A stretch of DNA of 64,000 bases. Source: Nannochloropsis oceanica. Its lineage: Eukaryota; Sar; Eustigmatophyceae; Eustigmatales; Monodopsidaceae. The notes beneath the pieces are model-generated. The model saw nothing but the letters and a program-made list of their open reading frames with translations. It ran no database searches and was not told where the DNA came from. Below are positions 1 through 10,807 of this stretch, piece after piece. The first letter of the stretch is position 1; each line of letters begins with the position of its first letter. The position numbers and the translations under genes were made by a program. The stretch is from NCBI GenBank assembly GCA_004519485.1, contig CP038108.1, positions 434,001 to 498,000 of the forward strand, read 5' to 3'.

Positions 1-106
1 GCCCCACTAATTTCCTTTTCAACTCCCTCCGGTGCTTTCTCATCTATCCTTTTCCTTCCGTCATCTTCCCACTTTTTTTTCTTTTATTCTATTTTAGTCG
101 ATCTAT

Positions 107-518
107 TTAAACGATCTTCCCTCCTGCTGATCCAAAATCATGCCTAAATAAACACGCCACGCCATCCTTACATCCATCGCCTTTCCCGAAAAATCGACAC
201 TTCCGCGTATAACGCTGACTTCCAGTCCCACCCCAATTCCTCCCTTCTTTTACTCCCTTTCTTCCTTCTGCCATAGTCGCTGTTGTGGTATCAGGAGCCG
301 CAGCAGTAGCAACAGCCGCGGCAATTTTGCTGCTGCTGCTACTGCTATTTATGGTGGTAGCGAAGAGTGGTTTGAAAGAGGAGGCGGCGGAGGAGGGGAG
401 GGATAATGTGTTGGAGGAGGAGAAGGAGGCACCAGAGCAGGTGGTGGTCTTGGTGTCATGGCTGGACTGCGAAGCCGGGGAAGCCAAAGAGGCCGCAGGG
501 AAAAGAGAAAGCGGCTGC

Positions 519-553
<35 letters not shown>

Positions 554-3500
554 CTGCTGCTGCTGCTTCTTCTTCCTCTGCTGCGGCTTGATGACGGGCA
601 TAAGAGCCTGGCCAATCCGGAGCGGCTGCTTGTCCTTCCAGGGCTGCTGCTGCTGCTCCTGCTGTCGCTGCTGCTGCTGGTAGGTCTCGATGGAAGGGGA
701 GATTTTACCCTTGCTTTGGTCGACGGACTCGGAAGAGCTCAACATCGCACCACCAACCAAACATGGCTTGCCGTTTCTCATCCCTTGTTTTCGCTGCTGC
801 TGCTGCTGCTCTTGCTGGTAATGAAGTGTCTCGCTCTTGGAGGAAATGGTGGAACTAGTTGATCCTGTTTCAAGAATATCGTATTGATGACTGTGATTAT
901 GCTGCTGCTGCTGATGATGATTATGCTGCTGCTGCTGTTGCTGCTGCTGGTCGTCGTGGTGGCGGTGTGGGAAGGAGAGGTCCTTGAGCATACGCGTCAT
1001 TGTCTTGGCTTCGCTCGCCGTGTCCCCTTCCTGCTTGGCAGTAGAGGTGACATGGTGGTGGTAGTGCTGCAGCTTACGCTGCTGTTGTTGTTGGTCTTCG
1101 TGTTGATGGTGTTGCTGCTGTTTTTCCGTCCCTCCCGCGCCAGTTACCGAGGGGGAGGAGAAGAGGGAGGAAGAGCGAGAGGACAAGGAAGAGATATCGG
1201 TATTGCTGGCAGTAATGACCACCGCTGGCGCCACAGCTATAGCAGCCTCTACTGCTCCCACCTGCTCTTTGTCCCCGCCTTCTCCCCCCCCCCCCCTCCA
1301 CCACATCCCCAACAGGCCTCCCAGCCTCTCTTCGTGCACACAATTTCACCTCCTCCTCAGCCAAAGCCAACAACTCCCTCGCCGCTTTCAGCTTAATCTC
1401 AGCTTCTTTTCTGATCAAGATCCGCATGGCCTCATCTTCCGCCATCATCGCCAAGGTTTCTTTGAGCGCAATTTTTTCACAGAATTTTTCAAATTTCTTC
1501 CGTTTTTTTTCTTCGACCCTCGCCTGTTTGAACAGGGCCTGGACAGGGGCGGAAAGAGGGGGAAGGGGATTTGAGGATGGCGGGATGGCGCTGTTTGCGG
1601 AGGTGGACGGTGCTGCTAAGGGGGGGGTGGTAATAGTGGTGGGCGCTGCAACATTAGGGAAGAGGATGTTTGTGACTAACTCGGATGTGGAGGGAAGGGG
1701 GGGAAAGGTGGTGGTGGTGGAGGAAGAAGAGACGACAGGGCAGGGAACTGATTGCTGGGAGCTGGAAGCAGGACGTGGCACAGCCAGCACCAAGGAGGAG
1801 CAAGAGGATGAGGACTGTGGTCCAGCCGCTGATGCTGACGTTACTGCAGCCGGTAATACGGACGCTCCTGTGCCTTCATTACTACTCCCACCTCCTTGCT
1901 TTTGAAACTTATTCTTATTCTTATTTTTCTTCACCTCTGTCTCCTGATGCACCTTCCTGTCCAACGTAAGTTCCGCCGCTTTCCTCTCTGCAGCCTGCAT
2001 CCATTTCTGCTCCCCATCCCTCCTTAAGGCCGCCTCCTCCGCCTCCCTCTTCCTTTCCTCCCGTCTTTCCCTCGCCTCCTCCTTTTTCTGCCACAGCGTC
2101 AAATGTCGTGCAGCAGCTGCGGCAGTTAAGTAAGCCGCCACCTGTTGCAATCGAGCCCGTCGACTCTCGAGCCCATACCTCGCCTCTCCTTCCCTCCCTT
2201 CCGCCCCAGAACACACAATAATCTCCTCCTCCTCATCCTCCTCAATCGCATCCCCGTCCAAGCAACTCTGCACCATCTCCAAGGGCGTCTCTCCTCCTCC
2301 TCCAAGCCCCCTCCCCTCCCCTCCTAACCTGCAACCTCCTCCTACCCGCACAAGCACACTCGCCCCATGACGTATCAGTAAATCCACCGTTTCCATCCCC
2401 GCGCTAACGGCCGCATAGTGCAACGGACTCAGATTCAACCCACTTAACAAATTCAAATCCAACACAAATTTCCCTTTCCTCCCTCCCTCCCTTCCTGACA
2501 TCTTCTTATGCCTCAGTAATAGCCTGAGGTAGGGAGCATCACAGGCTTCCGCCACTGCATGCATCAGCATCCTCCCCTGATCATCCTGATCCTTGCTCAA
2601 ATCAAACAAACTATATCCTGCACCCTTATCTACCTCCAATAAAAATGCTGCAATATTTAACCGTCCTCTATGTGCCTCTGGGAGCTCCTGTAACAGCATC
2701 TGCCACGCTGCTTCCTCCTGCTCCTCCCGCTGCTGCTGCTGCTGCTGCTGATCCTGCTGTTGATCCTCCTCCCCTTGGACACTATCGCTCAGTCGTCGTC
2801 GTCGTCTGCTGCCGGCGCCAGTCCTTCCCCTTCTCCACGGTGTCACACAAGCGTGCAGAAGCGTCATCCTTCTCCCATCCCTTGACCCCAAAAAGTCATG
2901 GTAATAATTCAGATTTACCTCCCAACCTCCCTCCCTCCCTCCCTCCCTCCCTCCCCCTCCACTCCTCTTTACACTTTCAACCAATGACAAAAAGTGAGCA
3001 AATTTCCCATCCACTGCGGCCTGGATGGCATCTGCAAATGTCACCAACTTTGCCTCCCCATTTTCCTCCTTCTCTTTCCTCCGCTGCTCCATCCTTGCCT
3101 TCCTTCGCGTCTCCCTCTCTTCCTCCCTCGCTCGTCTTGTTTTCTCTTCAGCCATGAGCTGCTCTCGTCGCTCTCTCCTTTCATTAGCCTCCATTGCTCG
3201 TCGGGCCCGTATTTCGTCGTCGTCTATGGCTGCTTTAGCTATTTGTTGCTGTCGTTGTTGTTGCGGCGGCGGAGGAAGCGGCGATGTGCCACCGTTGAAT
3301 CCAATGGTGGGAGCAAGGAAATAGGGCCGGCCACTGATCCAAACAATGTTCTTGCCCGTGCTGGTTGTGCAAGGTAGGGACACGGACTGTGCTAAGGAGG
3401 AGGAGGATGTTGCATCCACTGCTGGTGACGCGACTATTGCTGCTGTCGGGTGGGGAGTGGTTGCCAGAATATGCCGTTGACGGCGACGGTGCTGCGCATG

Positions 3501-4128
3501 TAGGCGGAGGAGTTCGTCTACCTCCCCATCGTCATCAAAGAAGTAGGCCTCTTCTTCATCTTCTAGACTGCCTCTCTCCTCCTCGTCGTCGTAGCCTTTG
3601 CCTTGGCCGCCGTTTCCAACGTCCACCTCGTGGTTAATATGCATCAAGACCTGTTTTAGGGTGAGGGACGGGGTGAAGAAAGGAGACGGGACAGAGAATG
3701 AGCGTTAAGTAAAGCAAGCTTCAAATGTGTACTAAGTGGCGAAGGATCGTGACTGACGTGGTGCACGCTGGGCGTAGGAAAAGGGATGTATAGACCCTGC
3801 ATCTGTGGAGACATTCATAGCACAACCTCAGGTGCGCTAAGGGCAAAGACAGAAGCCATCAGGAAAACCGGTAAACAGACCCAGGCCTTTTCTAAATTAC
3901 AAGACAGCCTTTAGTACAAAGATAGTGGCATGCAGACGGCCTTTTGTGCTTTACACGTACCTCGTATGCTTCACAGAGCTCCCACAGATTGGTGTGTCGA
4001 AGCGAGTCCCCCTCGCCCAACGCCAAGAAGGGCAGAGCCAATCGCTTGAAGGCCCTACGCATGGCCCCTTCGTCTGGGGGTGGCGAAGGCGACAGCCCGA
4101 GCAGGCTGAATGCCTCGTTGACCTTCAT
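107..4128 (-). CDS. J-like domain / ankyrin / CCCH zinc-finger protein, reading frame interrupted at a G13 tract
   Basis: Two exons are deduced: 3961-4128 and 107-3650, with an intron at 3651-3960 (donor GTACGT, acceptor AACAG). The splice joins ...CEAYE to VLMHIN, completing a J-domain-like helix IV (EAYEVL). The first ATG is at 4128 (MKVNEAFSLLGLS). Order of parts: J-like region of about 60 residues in which the HPD loop is absent (FLALGEGD instead); acidic stretch; basic coiled coil; ankyrin-like repeats (LSPLHYAAVSAGMETVDLL is the clearest); second coiled coil; S/T/P-rich linker; third basic coiled coil; Gln/His-rich region; and a final CCCH finger with C-x8-C-x5-C-x3-H spacing (CRFFGKGDGC...CLFRH). 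The frame is broken at a run of 13 G on the sense strand (1284-1296); with one G fewer it would read on to the stop at 107, giving about 1236 residues. The finger suggests RNA binding and the ankyrins protein contact; both are inference. I recognise no named orthologue. Confidence 0.7.
1284..1296 (-). repeat. 13-base homopolymer (G on the sense strand) where the gene's frame breaks
   Basis: A run of 13 C on the plus strand. Upstream of it the sense frame reads ...GDVVEGGGG. The downstream Gln/His-rich and zinc-finger part lies in another frame (GGGGEGGDKEQVGAVE). The two frames meet exactly at this tract, and I see no convincing splice pair that would remove it. It may be a base-count error, a length polymorphism, or a true interruption. 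Confidence 0.85.
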
Positions 4129-4735
4129 GGCTGTTGTAGTAGGGTGGTGGGGTCTTGGCCTTGCTGTGTCGCCGATCACTTCAAACACCTCTCTCGCTTC
4201 TGCGGGTTCGGGGCGGCCTGTACCACATGGATGAGGGAAAGGCACGTTTGAGTGTGTGTCGAAGTGTGAATAGCAGGAGGAAAAGACTGTTAATGGGGTG
4301 TCGGTCGGCTATTTGCTGTGCAGCGTGCTTTGTCGAGACGGGAAGCACAACAACGGTGCGCGCCCATCTCGCTTCAGTCAGCGAGGCATGATGACGACGA
4401 ATGTTATTTGATGAAAGGCATCTCGTTCACGCATACGTCTCCTCAAACCAGACCAACGACAACAAGAACAACCTTCCTTGAAAGACACAAAGCTAAATGC
4501 TGCCATATTGCGTGAATCTATTGACTAAATGGGAACATGTACTATTTTCTCTGAGTGTGCAACAGGACAGCGTGCACAGGAGAATTCGCATCCTCCGCAC
4601 GGCGCAGGACCTAAGCCGCTGAGAGGGGCTCTCATCCTTCCACACCCACCACCAGATATGCGGTAAAGCATTCACTCACTAATGCCCTTTCCGCACCTAA
4701 AACGTAAATAGTACAGCATTCCAAGCAAAATAATC
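4129..4735. promoter_or_regulatory. Divergent intergenic region between the J-like gene and ClpB
   Basis: Start codons of the two genes face away from each other, so this 0.6 kb must hold both promoters and 5' leaders. I found no perfect heat-shock element (alternating nGAAn units); the nearest approach, around 4467-4485, has the wrong spacing. No other ORF here is supportable. Confidence 0.5.
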
Positions 4736-7618
4736 ATGGTGCCACGCCACAGGTCCAAGCCCCCACGCCTTCCTCCGCTCTTCCTCCTCCTCCTCGTCTT
4801 CAAAATTTTCCTTGCCACCGTCACTGCCTCTGCGACGCACCAACTCAGTGGCATCTTTCAGAACGTGGACTTTACCAAGGGCTCCCTCGATGTGCTGGAG
4901 CGCGCTATTTCCACTGCCAAGTCCAAGGCCAACGCGCAAGTCTCCCCTCTTCACCTGGCAGTGTGTCTCTTTGATGAGGATGCTGAGCACAAGGGGGGAC
5001 TGGGAGGGCAATTGGTCGCAAAGGCAAACGTGCCCTTGGCCCAGCTACGTCGAAGTCTTGCCTCGGCAATCGCTAAGGATCATCCGACTCAGTCCCCTGC
5101 CCCCAGCCAGCTCTCCATTTCCAAGGACCTACAGACATTGGTCCAAACAGCGGAAAGGATGAGGAGCGACGCCGGGGATTCCTACGTCGGTGTCCACCAC
5201 CTCCTGCAGGCACTCGTGCAAGACGCCAAGGCGGGCAAGATACTGAAAGAACAAGGCCTTGCTCTCAATAAAGTTAAGGGAATAGTGGCCTCGTTGCGCA
5301 AGGGTCGCAAGACGGAGAGCCGGCAGGAGGGAGAGAGCAACTTTGAAAATTTGAACAAGTACGGACGCGACCTGGTAGCGGATGCCGAGAAAGGCAAACT
5401 TGATCCTGTCATTGGTCGCGATGGAGAAATTCGACGGGTGGTGGAAGTATTGAGCCGGCGGACCAAGAATAATCCGATTTTGCTGGGAGAGCCGGGCGTA
5501 GGCAAGACCGCCATCGTTGAGGGACTTGCTTTGCGCATCCTCAATGGGGACGTACCCAAGGCACTCGAGGATAACAAGGTCATAAGCCTTGACATGGGTA
5601 GCCTGATTGCCGGAGCGAAGTATCAAGGGGAGTTCGAAGAGCGCCTTAAGGCTGTGTTGGAAGAAGTGGCGCAGGGTGATGGAAAGGTTGTGTTATTCAT
5701 TGATGAGATCCACACGGTTGTGGGCGCGGGCGCGACTTCGGGCGCGATGGATGCAAGCAATTTACTTAAACCCATGCTGGCGCGGGGGGAGCTACGGTGC
5801 ATTGGCGCCACAACGTTGGGAGAGTACAAGAAGTACATTGAAAAGGATGCGGCGTTCGAAAGGCGCTTTCAGCCCGTGTTTGTCACCGAGCCCTCTGTTG
5901 AGGACACGATTTCCATTCTGCGAGGGTTGAGGGACCGCTACGAGAGTCATCATGGCGTTCGAATTCTGGATGCTGCTTTGGTGGAAGCCGCGCGGCTCAG
6001 CAACCGGTATGTTTCGGGGAGAAAGCTGCCGGATAAGGCCATTGATTTGATGGACGAGGCTTGCGCGAACGTGCGCGTCGACCTAGACTCCCGTCCGCAG
6101 GCACTTGATCAAGTGGAGCGGAAGTGTCTTCAACTCGAGATAGAGGCAGCAGCGCTGGCAAAGGAGGAATCAACAGACCCTGCCTCGGCAACGCGATTGG
6201 GGGAAGTCCGCCGCGAACTTGAGCAGTTGAAGGAGACTAGGACGGCACTAGAAGGAGAGTATCTGAAAGCCCAGGGACTGTTGGAGGAACTGGCGAACCT
6301 GCGCCGGGAAGTAGAGGACGTCGAATGGGCGGTCGATGAAAATAAGCGCAAGTTTCAGGTCGAAAAAGCGGCGGAGCTCCAGTACACGGAGTTGCCCAAG
6401 CTTCAGGAGCGGTACGCTGAGAAACTCGATGAGCTAAAGAAAAGCAGCAATTTGCTGCAAGATTTCGTGGGTCCGGAGCAGATTGCCTCGGTTGTGTCGC
6501 GGTGGACCGGCATTCCTGTATCGAAATTGAACCAGGGGGAGCGGGATCGGGTGTTGGGGTTGGAGGACCGCTTGAAATCGCATGTGATTGGCCAAGATGC
6601 GGCGATCAAGGCCGTGGCAAGCGCCATTTTGCGATCGCGCGCAGGCCTCTCGGCAAGCTCGCGCCCGATTGGCTCGTTCCTATTTTTAGGGCCGACAGGT
6701 GTGGGCAAGACGCACGTGGCCAAGCAGTTGGCAAAAGAATTGTTTGACGACGAGAAGGCAATGCTTCGTGTTGACATGTCGGAGTACATGGAGCAGCATA
6801 CTGTGGCGCGATTGATTGGCTCACCTCCTGGGTATATTGGGCATGATGAAGGGGGGCAATTGACGGAAGCGGTGCGTCGTCGGCCATATAGTGTGATTCT
6901 ATTCGACGAAGTTGAAAAGGCCCACAAATCTGTGCTTAATGTTTTGTTGCAGATGTTGGACGATGGGCGCTTGACCGATGGCAAGGGTCGCACCGTTGAT
7001 TTCAGCAACACGGTGATCATCATGACTTCAAATGTGGGGGCCGATGTGATTATGCGTGATGTGCGCGCACACCAAAAATTGTCCAGCAAAGGAATGAAGA
7101 TGTTGCAGGACCGGTTGCGGTCACACTTTTTGCCTGAGTTCCTGAATAGGCTGGACGAGACGGTTGTGTTCCAGCCCTTGTCACACTCGACGCTCAAACA
7201 AATTTTGGTGCATCAGTTGACTGAGGCAACGATGATGTTGCAGGCTGCCGATACGAACATTACGGTCTCTTTAGACGAGTCGGCGAATGAGTATTTGCTT
7301 CGCAAGGGTTATGATGTCGTGAATGGTGCTCGACCTTTGCGCCGGTTGATCGAGCGGATCGTGGTGACGGAGCTGAGTCGTTTGATTGTCGCGGGGCACT
7401 TGTGCTCGAATAGTAAGGTAAATGTGGAGATGGAGCACGTGCTGGGCGAAGGGGATTGTTTCAAGTACATTATACAAAGGTGGGAGGGAGGCGTAGGGAC
7501 CAAAAAGGAGGGGGAGCCAGGGGTGTTTTGGCAGATGTTGGGTGACTACATGTTGCCGCAGGACGACGGTGAGGAGGGGCCAGGGGTGGAGGGAGGAAGG
7601 TATGACGACGAGCTGTGA
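4736..7618 (+). CDS. CLPB: ClpB/Hsp104-type AAA+ disaggregase, predicted ER-lumenal
   Basis: A 960-residue protein in one exon. Residues 1-33 are a classic signal peptide: basic n-region, a Leu/Phe-rich core, then a TASA cleavage site. The Clp N domain (about 40-190) follows almost at once, leaving no room for a plastid or mitochondrial transit peptide. NBD1 has Walker A GEPGVGKT (251-258), Walker B FIDE (321-324) and pore-loop Tyr in AKYQG. The coiled-coil M domain (about 455-575) marks ClpB rather than ClpC. NBD2 has GPTGVGKT (652-659), FDE, and pore loop PPGYIG. The family is usually about 860-900 residues; here a 50-residue Gly/Asp/Glu-rich tail is added that ends in DDEL, an HDEL/KDEL-type retrieval signal (DDEL is accepted by the Kluyveromyces lactis receptor). 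Known family role: hexameric ATP-driven threading of aggregated protein with Hsp70. ER location is inferred from the two signals together. Confidence 0.95.
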   Translation: MVPRHRSKPPRLPPLFLLLLVFKIFLATVTASATHQLSGIFQNVDFTKGSLDVLERAISTAKSKANAQVSPLHLAVCLFDEDAEHKGGLGGQLVAKANVPLAQLRRSLASAIAKDHPTQSPAPSQLSISKDLQTLVQTAERMRSDAGDSYVGVHHLLQALVQDAKAGKILKEQGLALNKVKGIVASLRKGRKTESRQEGESNFENLNKYGRDLVADAEKGKLDPVIGRDGEIRRVVEVLSRRTKNNPILLGEPGVGKTAIVEGLALRILNGDVPKALEDNKVISLDMGSLIAGAKYQGEFEERLKAVLEEVAQGDGKVVLFIDEIHTVVGAGATSGAMDASNLLKPMLARGELRCIGATTLGEYKKYIEKDAAFERRFQPVFVTEPSVEDTISILRGLRDRYESHHGVRILDAALVEAARLSNRYVSGRKLPDKAIDLMDEACANVRVDLDSRPQALDQVERKCLQLEIEAAALAKEESTDPASATRLGEVRRELEQLKETRTALEGEYLKAQGLLEELANLRREVEDVEWAVDENKRKFQVEKAAELQYTELPKLQERYAEKLDELKKSSNLLQDFVGPEQIASVVSRWTGIPVSKLNQGERDRVLGLEDRLKSHVIGQDAAIKAVASAILRSRAGLSASSRPIGSFLFLGPTGVGKTHVAKQLAKELFDDEKAMLRVDMSEYMEQHTVARLIGSPPGYIGHDEGGQLTEAVRRRPYSVILFDEVEKAHKSVLNVLLQMLDDGRLTDGKGRTVDFSNTVIIMTSNVGADVIMRDVRAHQKLSSKGMKMLQDRLRSHFLPEFLNRLDETVVFQPLSHSTLKQILVHQLTEATMMLQAADTNITVSLDESANEYLLRKGYDVVNGARPLRRLIERIVVTELSRLIVAGHLCSNSKVNVEMEHVLGEGDCFKYIIQRWEGGVGTKKEGEPGVFWQMLGDYMLPQDDGEEGPGVEGGRYDDEL

Positions 7619-8089
7619 TGGCAGGAGTTCGACAGAATGGATGGAAGACTTTCCTCGACAAAATTGACATTAAAACCAATAAATGAACATAGAAGAATGA
7701 GACACACACAAAAAGAAAATAATCACCGTCTGTTGTGCGATCTTTCGGGAAGGGATATGGTAAAAGTTGGGGATGACCAGAGTAAAGAGATATAAGAGAC
7801 ACAAATGCTTGACATACGATTCCTTCATTCTATTTTTGTTCGATGAACCTTTCCTTCCTAACACAACTTCATAATATACATCAGATTATCCCTTCTCTAT
7901 GTTTTACTTCTATTTCGACGCATCTGTCAATAACTATCTCCAGAAATACAATTTTCATACCTTTGTTTTCATAAAACTTTTCAAGCCTCTCCCTTTCTTT
8001 TCTTCCCTCTTTCACCTGCACGAATGCCCCTTGTCAAATCCCACAGACGCTGCTCTTCTTATCCTTCTCCACCACCTCGGATTTTATCT
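7619..8089. other. Convergent 3' intergenic region, ClpB / alpha-galactosidase
   Basis: Tail-to-tail spacer of about 0.47 kb, A/T-richer than its surroundings, holding the two 3' ends. I see no gene or structured element in it. Confidence 0.5.
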
Positions 8090-10237
8090 CTATACCACCA
8101 CCGGTGTCAGCTTAAACAAAGCCACCCCATGGCCTGGCACCTCCCACTCCATGATTCCCTCCCTCACAGCCTCCGTCGATAAGGTCTTCCGCGCCCACAA
8201 ATCCCTCACATCATAAATCACCTTCTCCTTCTCATCCTCTCCCCCCCCTCCCTCCCTTCCCCCTTTGACTAACCCGAGATCACTCCATCTGGCAGAAATT
8301 CTATTGGCGACAGGGCTGCGATTGAAGAGGAGAACGACAACAGCATTATCGGAAAGGGGACCCATCCAGATTTCCTGGGCACCAGGAGGAGCATCGGTCT
8401 CGGGAGCTAGGCATTGCTGTTGCCAATTGTTGATAAGCAATTGCGGTAATGCGGAGGAGGAAGAAGAAGACTGAGAAAAATCTGGACTGATTTCCCCCAT
8501 ATTCTCTGTCATGAGCCCACCCGCCTGATCCCCCCATTTTCCTATATCCTTCCCTCGCTCGTTGACCACCGTTGTCGTTTTCTCCTTAATCGTCCACTGT
8601 TGCACCTCACGTGTTTCATTACATGCCACCAACTCGATCGCTATTCCTGTGTTCAAAATATTCAAAGTGCTCCTCACCACAGACAAACACAAATGGGGGG
8701 CTGTGACAGGCATGAGCATCGATCCATCCCGCAGCCACTGCTGACGCGTTGCCGCCGCCGATGAGGAGGAAACGGAAGAGGGGAAGCAAACGCAGGGCTC
8801 CAGCGCCACTCCCATGCCCGTATCGGGAAATGATACTACTTCTGCTTTTTTGGCGGTTGTGGCTTTATCTTCTTCTCCACCTGCAGAGCCTCGAAGAAGC
8901 ATGGAGCGACTGATGGCCGCCACATCCCCCTCCTCCTCCTCCTCCTCCTCCCCCATTTCCAAGCCCTGCTTCTCATCCAATCCCTGATCAGCCACAGCAA
9001 GGCATAGACTAAGATCTGCGTCTCCTCCATCTTTCGCCAACAACCGGAGAGTCACTACTTCTGCTTCCCTCGCGCGAGTGTCAAGAGCAGCAGTAGCAGT
9101 CGGCACTCCTCCTTTATCCACCTTCATCTTCACCACCTCCTCCGCCGCCGGCTCTACTGCCCAAAATACAGCATCCACATCGTCTCCCTCCCCCTCCTCC
9201 GTTCTTTCACACGGCACCATGATAGCACTTTTAACCCCCATCCCTTCCATCCCTCCTCTCCCTCCCTCTAGTGCAGAAGACCACACCCTCCGTGCCTGCC
9301 TCCCCAACGCGTCCTGGTTCACGCTTAACACCTCCTCATTTCCCAACAAATTCAGAATCTCCCCTCCTATCTCCAACCCCTTCAAGTCACATCCAATTAG
9401 CAAAGGCGCCTTCATCACACACCACAAAGACATGTGGCTCCTATATTCCTCCCCGCTCATCCCGCCATTTCCCACCTCCAGCATATCTGGATCATTCCAA
9501 CCCCCCCTCCTGCCATACCTCCATCTCCGTCCATTTACCTCCACAATCTCCATCACCGATGTCCACTCATCCCTTATATCAGGCGTCGTCCTCCAGCTGT
9601 TCCCCACTTCCCTCGCCCATCCCCCAGGGTTGTTCAACCCCCACTCACATATCGAATACAACATCGGCCGGCCCGTTCCGTTCAGGGCATCCCTCATTGG
9701 TGGGTACCGCATTTCAGGTGGCGTCCCATCTGTATAACAATTGTCGTATTTTAAATAATCTACCCCCCAATTGGCCCATGTCTGCGCGTCTAACTCCTCC
9801 ATCCCCAACGATGCTGGGTACTTCTCGCACGTCGCATACCCCGCGCTAGAATAGATCCCAAATTTAAACCCCAATCCATGCAAATACTCGCCCAAGGCCT
9901 TGAGCCCCGAGGGAAACTTGATCGGATCCTCCACCAGGCGCCCGTCGGCGGTGCGATTTCTCTCCATCCAGCAGTCATCCAAATTGACATACGAATAGCC
10001 CTTGTCCTTTAGCCCCGTGTCAATCAGGAGTTGCGCCGTCTCTTTCAGCAGAGCCTCGTCGATATTGCACCCGAATTTATTCCATGTATTGAAGCCCATG
10101 GCGGGTGTGAGCCCCATGCCATTGGACAAGGCCACGGTGGACATTGGCAGGGTTGTCAAAGTGATGGTGATGCTCAGGAGGGATAGGAGGAGGGATAGGC
10201 TATCCCGAGCGCCCGCTTCTGGCTTGACCCACCGCAT
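8090..10237 (-). CDS. GH27 alpha-galactosidase with an inserted ricin-like region
   Basis: The start is placed at the ATG at 10237 (MRWVKPEAG), which puts a hydrophobic signal peptide or anchor (SLSLLLSLLSITITLTTLP) near the N-terminus; the frame stays open further upstream without an ATG context I would prefer. The protein is about 715 residues against a usual 380-450. The GH27 (beta/alpha)8 domain is complete: GLTPAMGFNTWNKF, LDDCW, nucleophile Asp in YLKYDNCY, acid/base Asp in the first D of DIRDEW, and GGWNDPDMLEVGNGG. Between the barrel and the C-terminal beta domain (WMGPLSDNAVVVLLFNRSP ... RDLWARKTL) lies an insert with low-complexity stretches and two QxW-type motifs (QQWL, QQWTI) with LCLSVV and IELVACNE between them, as in a ricin-type beta-trefoil. 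Expected reaction: removal of terminal alpha-galactosyl residues from glycans or galactolipid-derived sugars in the secretory or vacuolar route. Confidence 0.93.
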   Translation of the reverse strand: MRWVKPEAGARDSLSLLLSLLSITITLTTLPMSTVALSNGMGLTPAMGFNTWNKFGCNIDEALLKETAQLLIDTGLKDKGYSYVNLDDCWMERNRTADGRLVEDPIKFPSGLKALGEYLHGLGFKFGIYSSAGYATCEKYPASLGMEELDAQTWANWGVDYLKYDNCYTDGTPPEMRYPPMRDALNGTGRPMLYSICEWGLNNPGGWAREVGNSWRTTPDIRDEWTSVMEIVEVNGRRWRYGRRGGWNDPDMLEVGNGGMSGEEYRSHMSLWCVMKAPLLIGCDLKGLEIGGEILNLLGNEEVLSVNQDALGRQARRVWSSALEGGRGGMEGMGVKSAIMVPCERTEEGEGDDVDAVFWAVEPAAEEVVKMKVDKGGVPTATAALDTRAREAEVVTLRLLAKDGGDADLSLCLAVADQGLDEKQGLEMGEEEEEEEGDVAAISRSMLLRGSAGGEEDKATTAKKAEVVSFPDTGMGVALEPCVCFPSSVSSSSAAATRQQWLRDGSMLMPVTAPHLCLSVVRSTLNILNTGIAIELVACNETREVQQWTIKEKTTTVVNERGKDIGKWGDQAGGLMTENMGEISPDFSQSSSSSSALPQLLINNWQQQCLAPETDAPPGAQEIWMGPLSDNAVVVLLFNRSPVANRISARWSDLGLVKGGREGGGGEDEKEKVIYDVRDLWARKTLSTEAVREGIMEWEVPGHGVALFKLTPVVV

Positions 10238-10807
10238 TACCGCTGGTCGATCCCTGTTACATGCGGATGATGCATTGAGTGTAATGAGTGATTTGCCTCC
10301 GAAAGAAGTAAATGTAGTCAAGTAATAATAGGGAGCTGGTGCTGGGGGCAGGGGGCCCGCCAGGGGCATCCCGCAGGACAAGGATTATGACGATTGATGT
10401 CATCGGCTGCTTCCTCCTTGAAAACTTTTGCTTAACGAAACCATCACTATAACGATCACACATGTGCCCCGCACAAGCCGACACAGAGCACATATTTGAT
10501 GCTCGTGCGAGAGGTGTTCAAAGAAGCCCATCTCCTTGCCCAGGGCAAGGTCAAGTGCTCGCTCACAAAAGCAAGAATTCGGCGGAGCGCGCCGGCCGAG
10601 GCAGCGTCTTCGTCTTCCACGCTTGAGACCAGCACCTTTGACACCACGCGAATGACGACCATGCTCACTCATTACCACCGCCTAACTTTTTTCTTGGTGA
10701 TGCCTGCCAGGGTGGCCAGCCTGCTTTGATTTCCTGATATTCATACACTTACCCCCTCCGCAAATACGCCCATCACACCACAGACTCTCCTCTTTCACGC
10801 TGCAGCT
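10238..10807. promoter_or_regulatory. Divergent region between alpha-galactosidase and RPN10
   Basis: Head-to-head spacer of about 0.57 kb. No motif that I can name with confidence, and no supportable ORF. Confidence 0.45.

Noticed and set aside
285-1396. Leu/Cys/Ala-run frames on the plus strand
   Set aside because: Frame shifts of CAG/CTG repeats belonging to the minus-strand CCCH gene.
107-4128. Assignment as ANKZF1/Vms1 (ankyrin plus zinc finger, ribosome quality control)
   Set aside because: The finger is CCCH rather than C2H2, and I see no VLRF1 release-factor-like domain or VIM motif.
4460-4490. Possible heat-shock element upstream of ClpB
   Set aside because: GAA and TTC units are present but spaced by 5 and 3 bases, not the required 2.
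6403-7197. 264-residue open frame antisense to ClpB
   Set aside because: It lies wholly opposite the conserved second ATPase domain and its protein has no family character; a mirror of constrained coding sequence.
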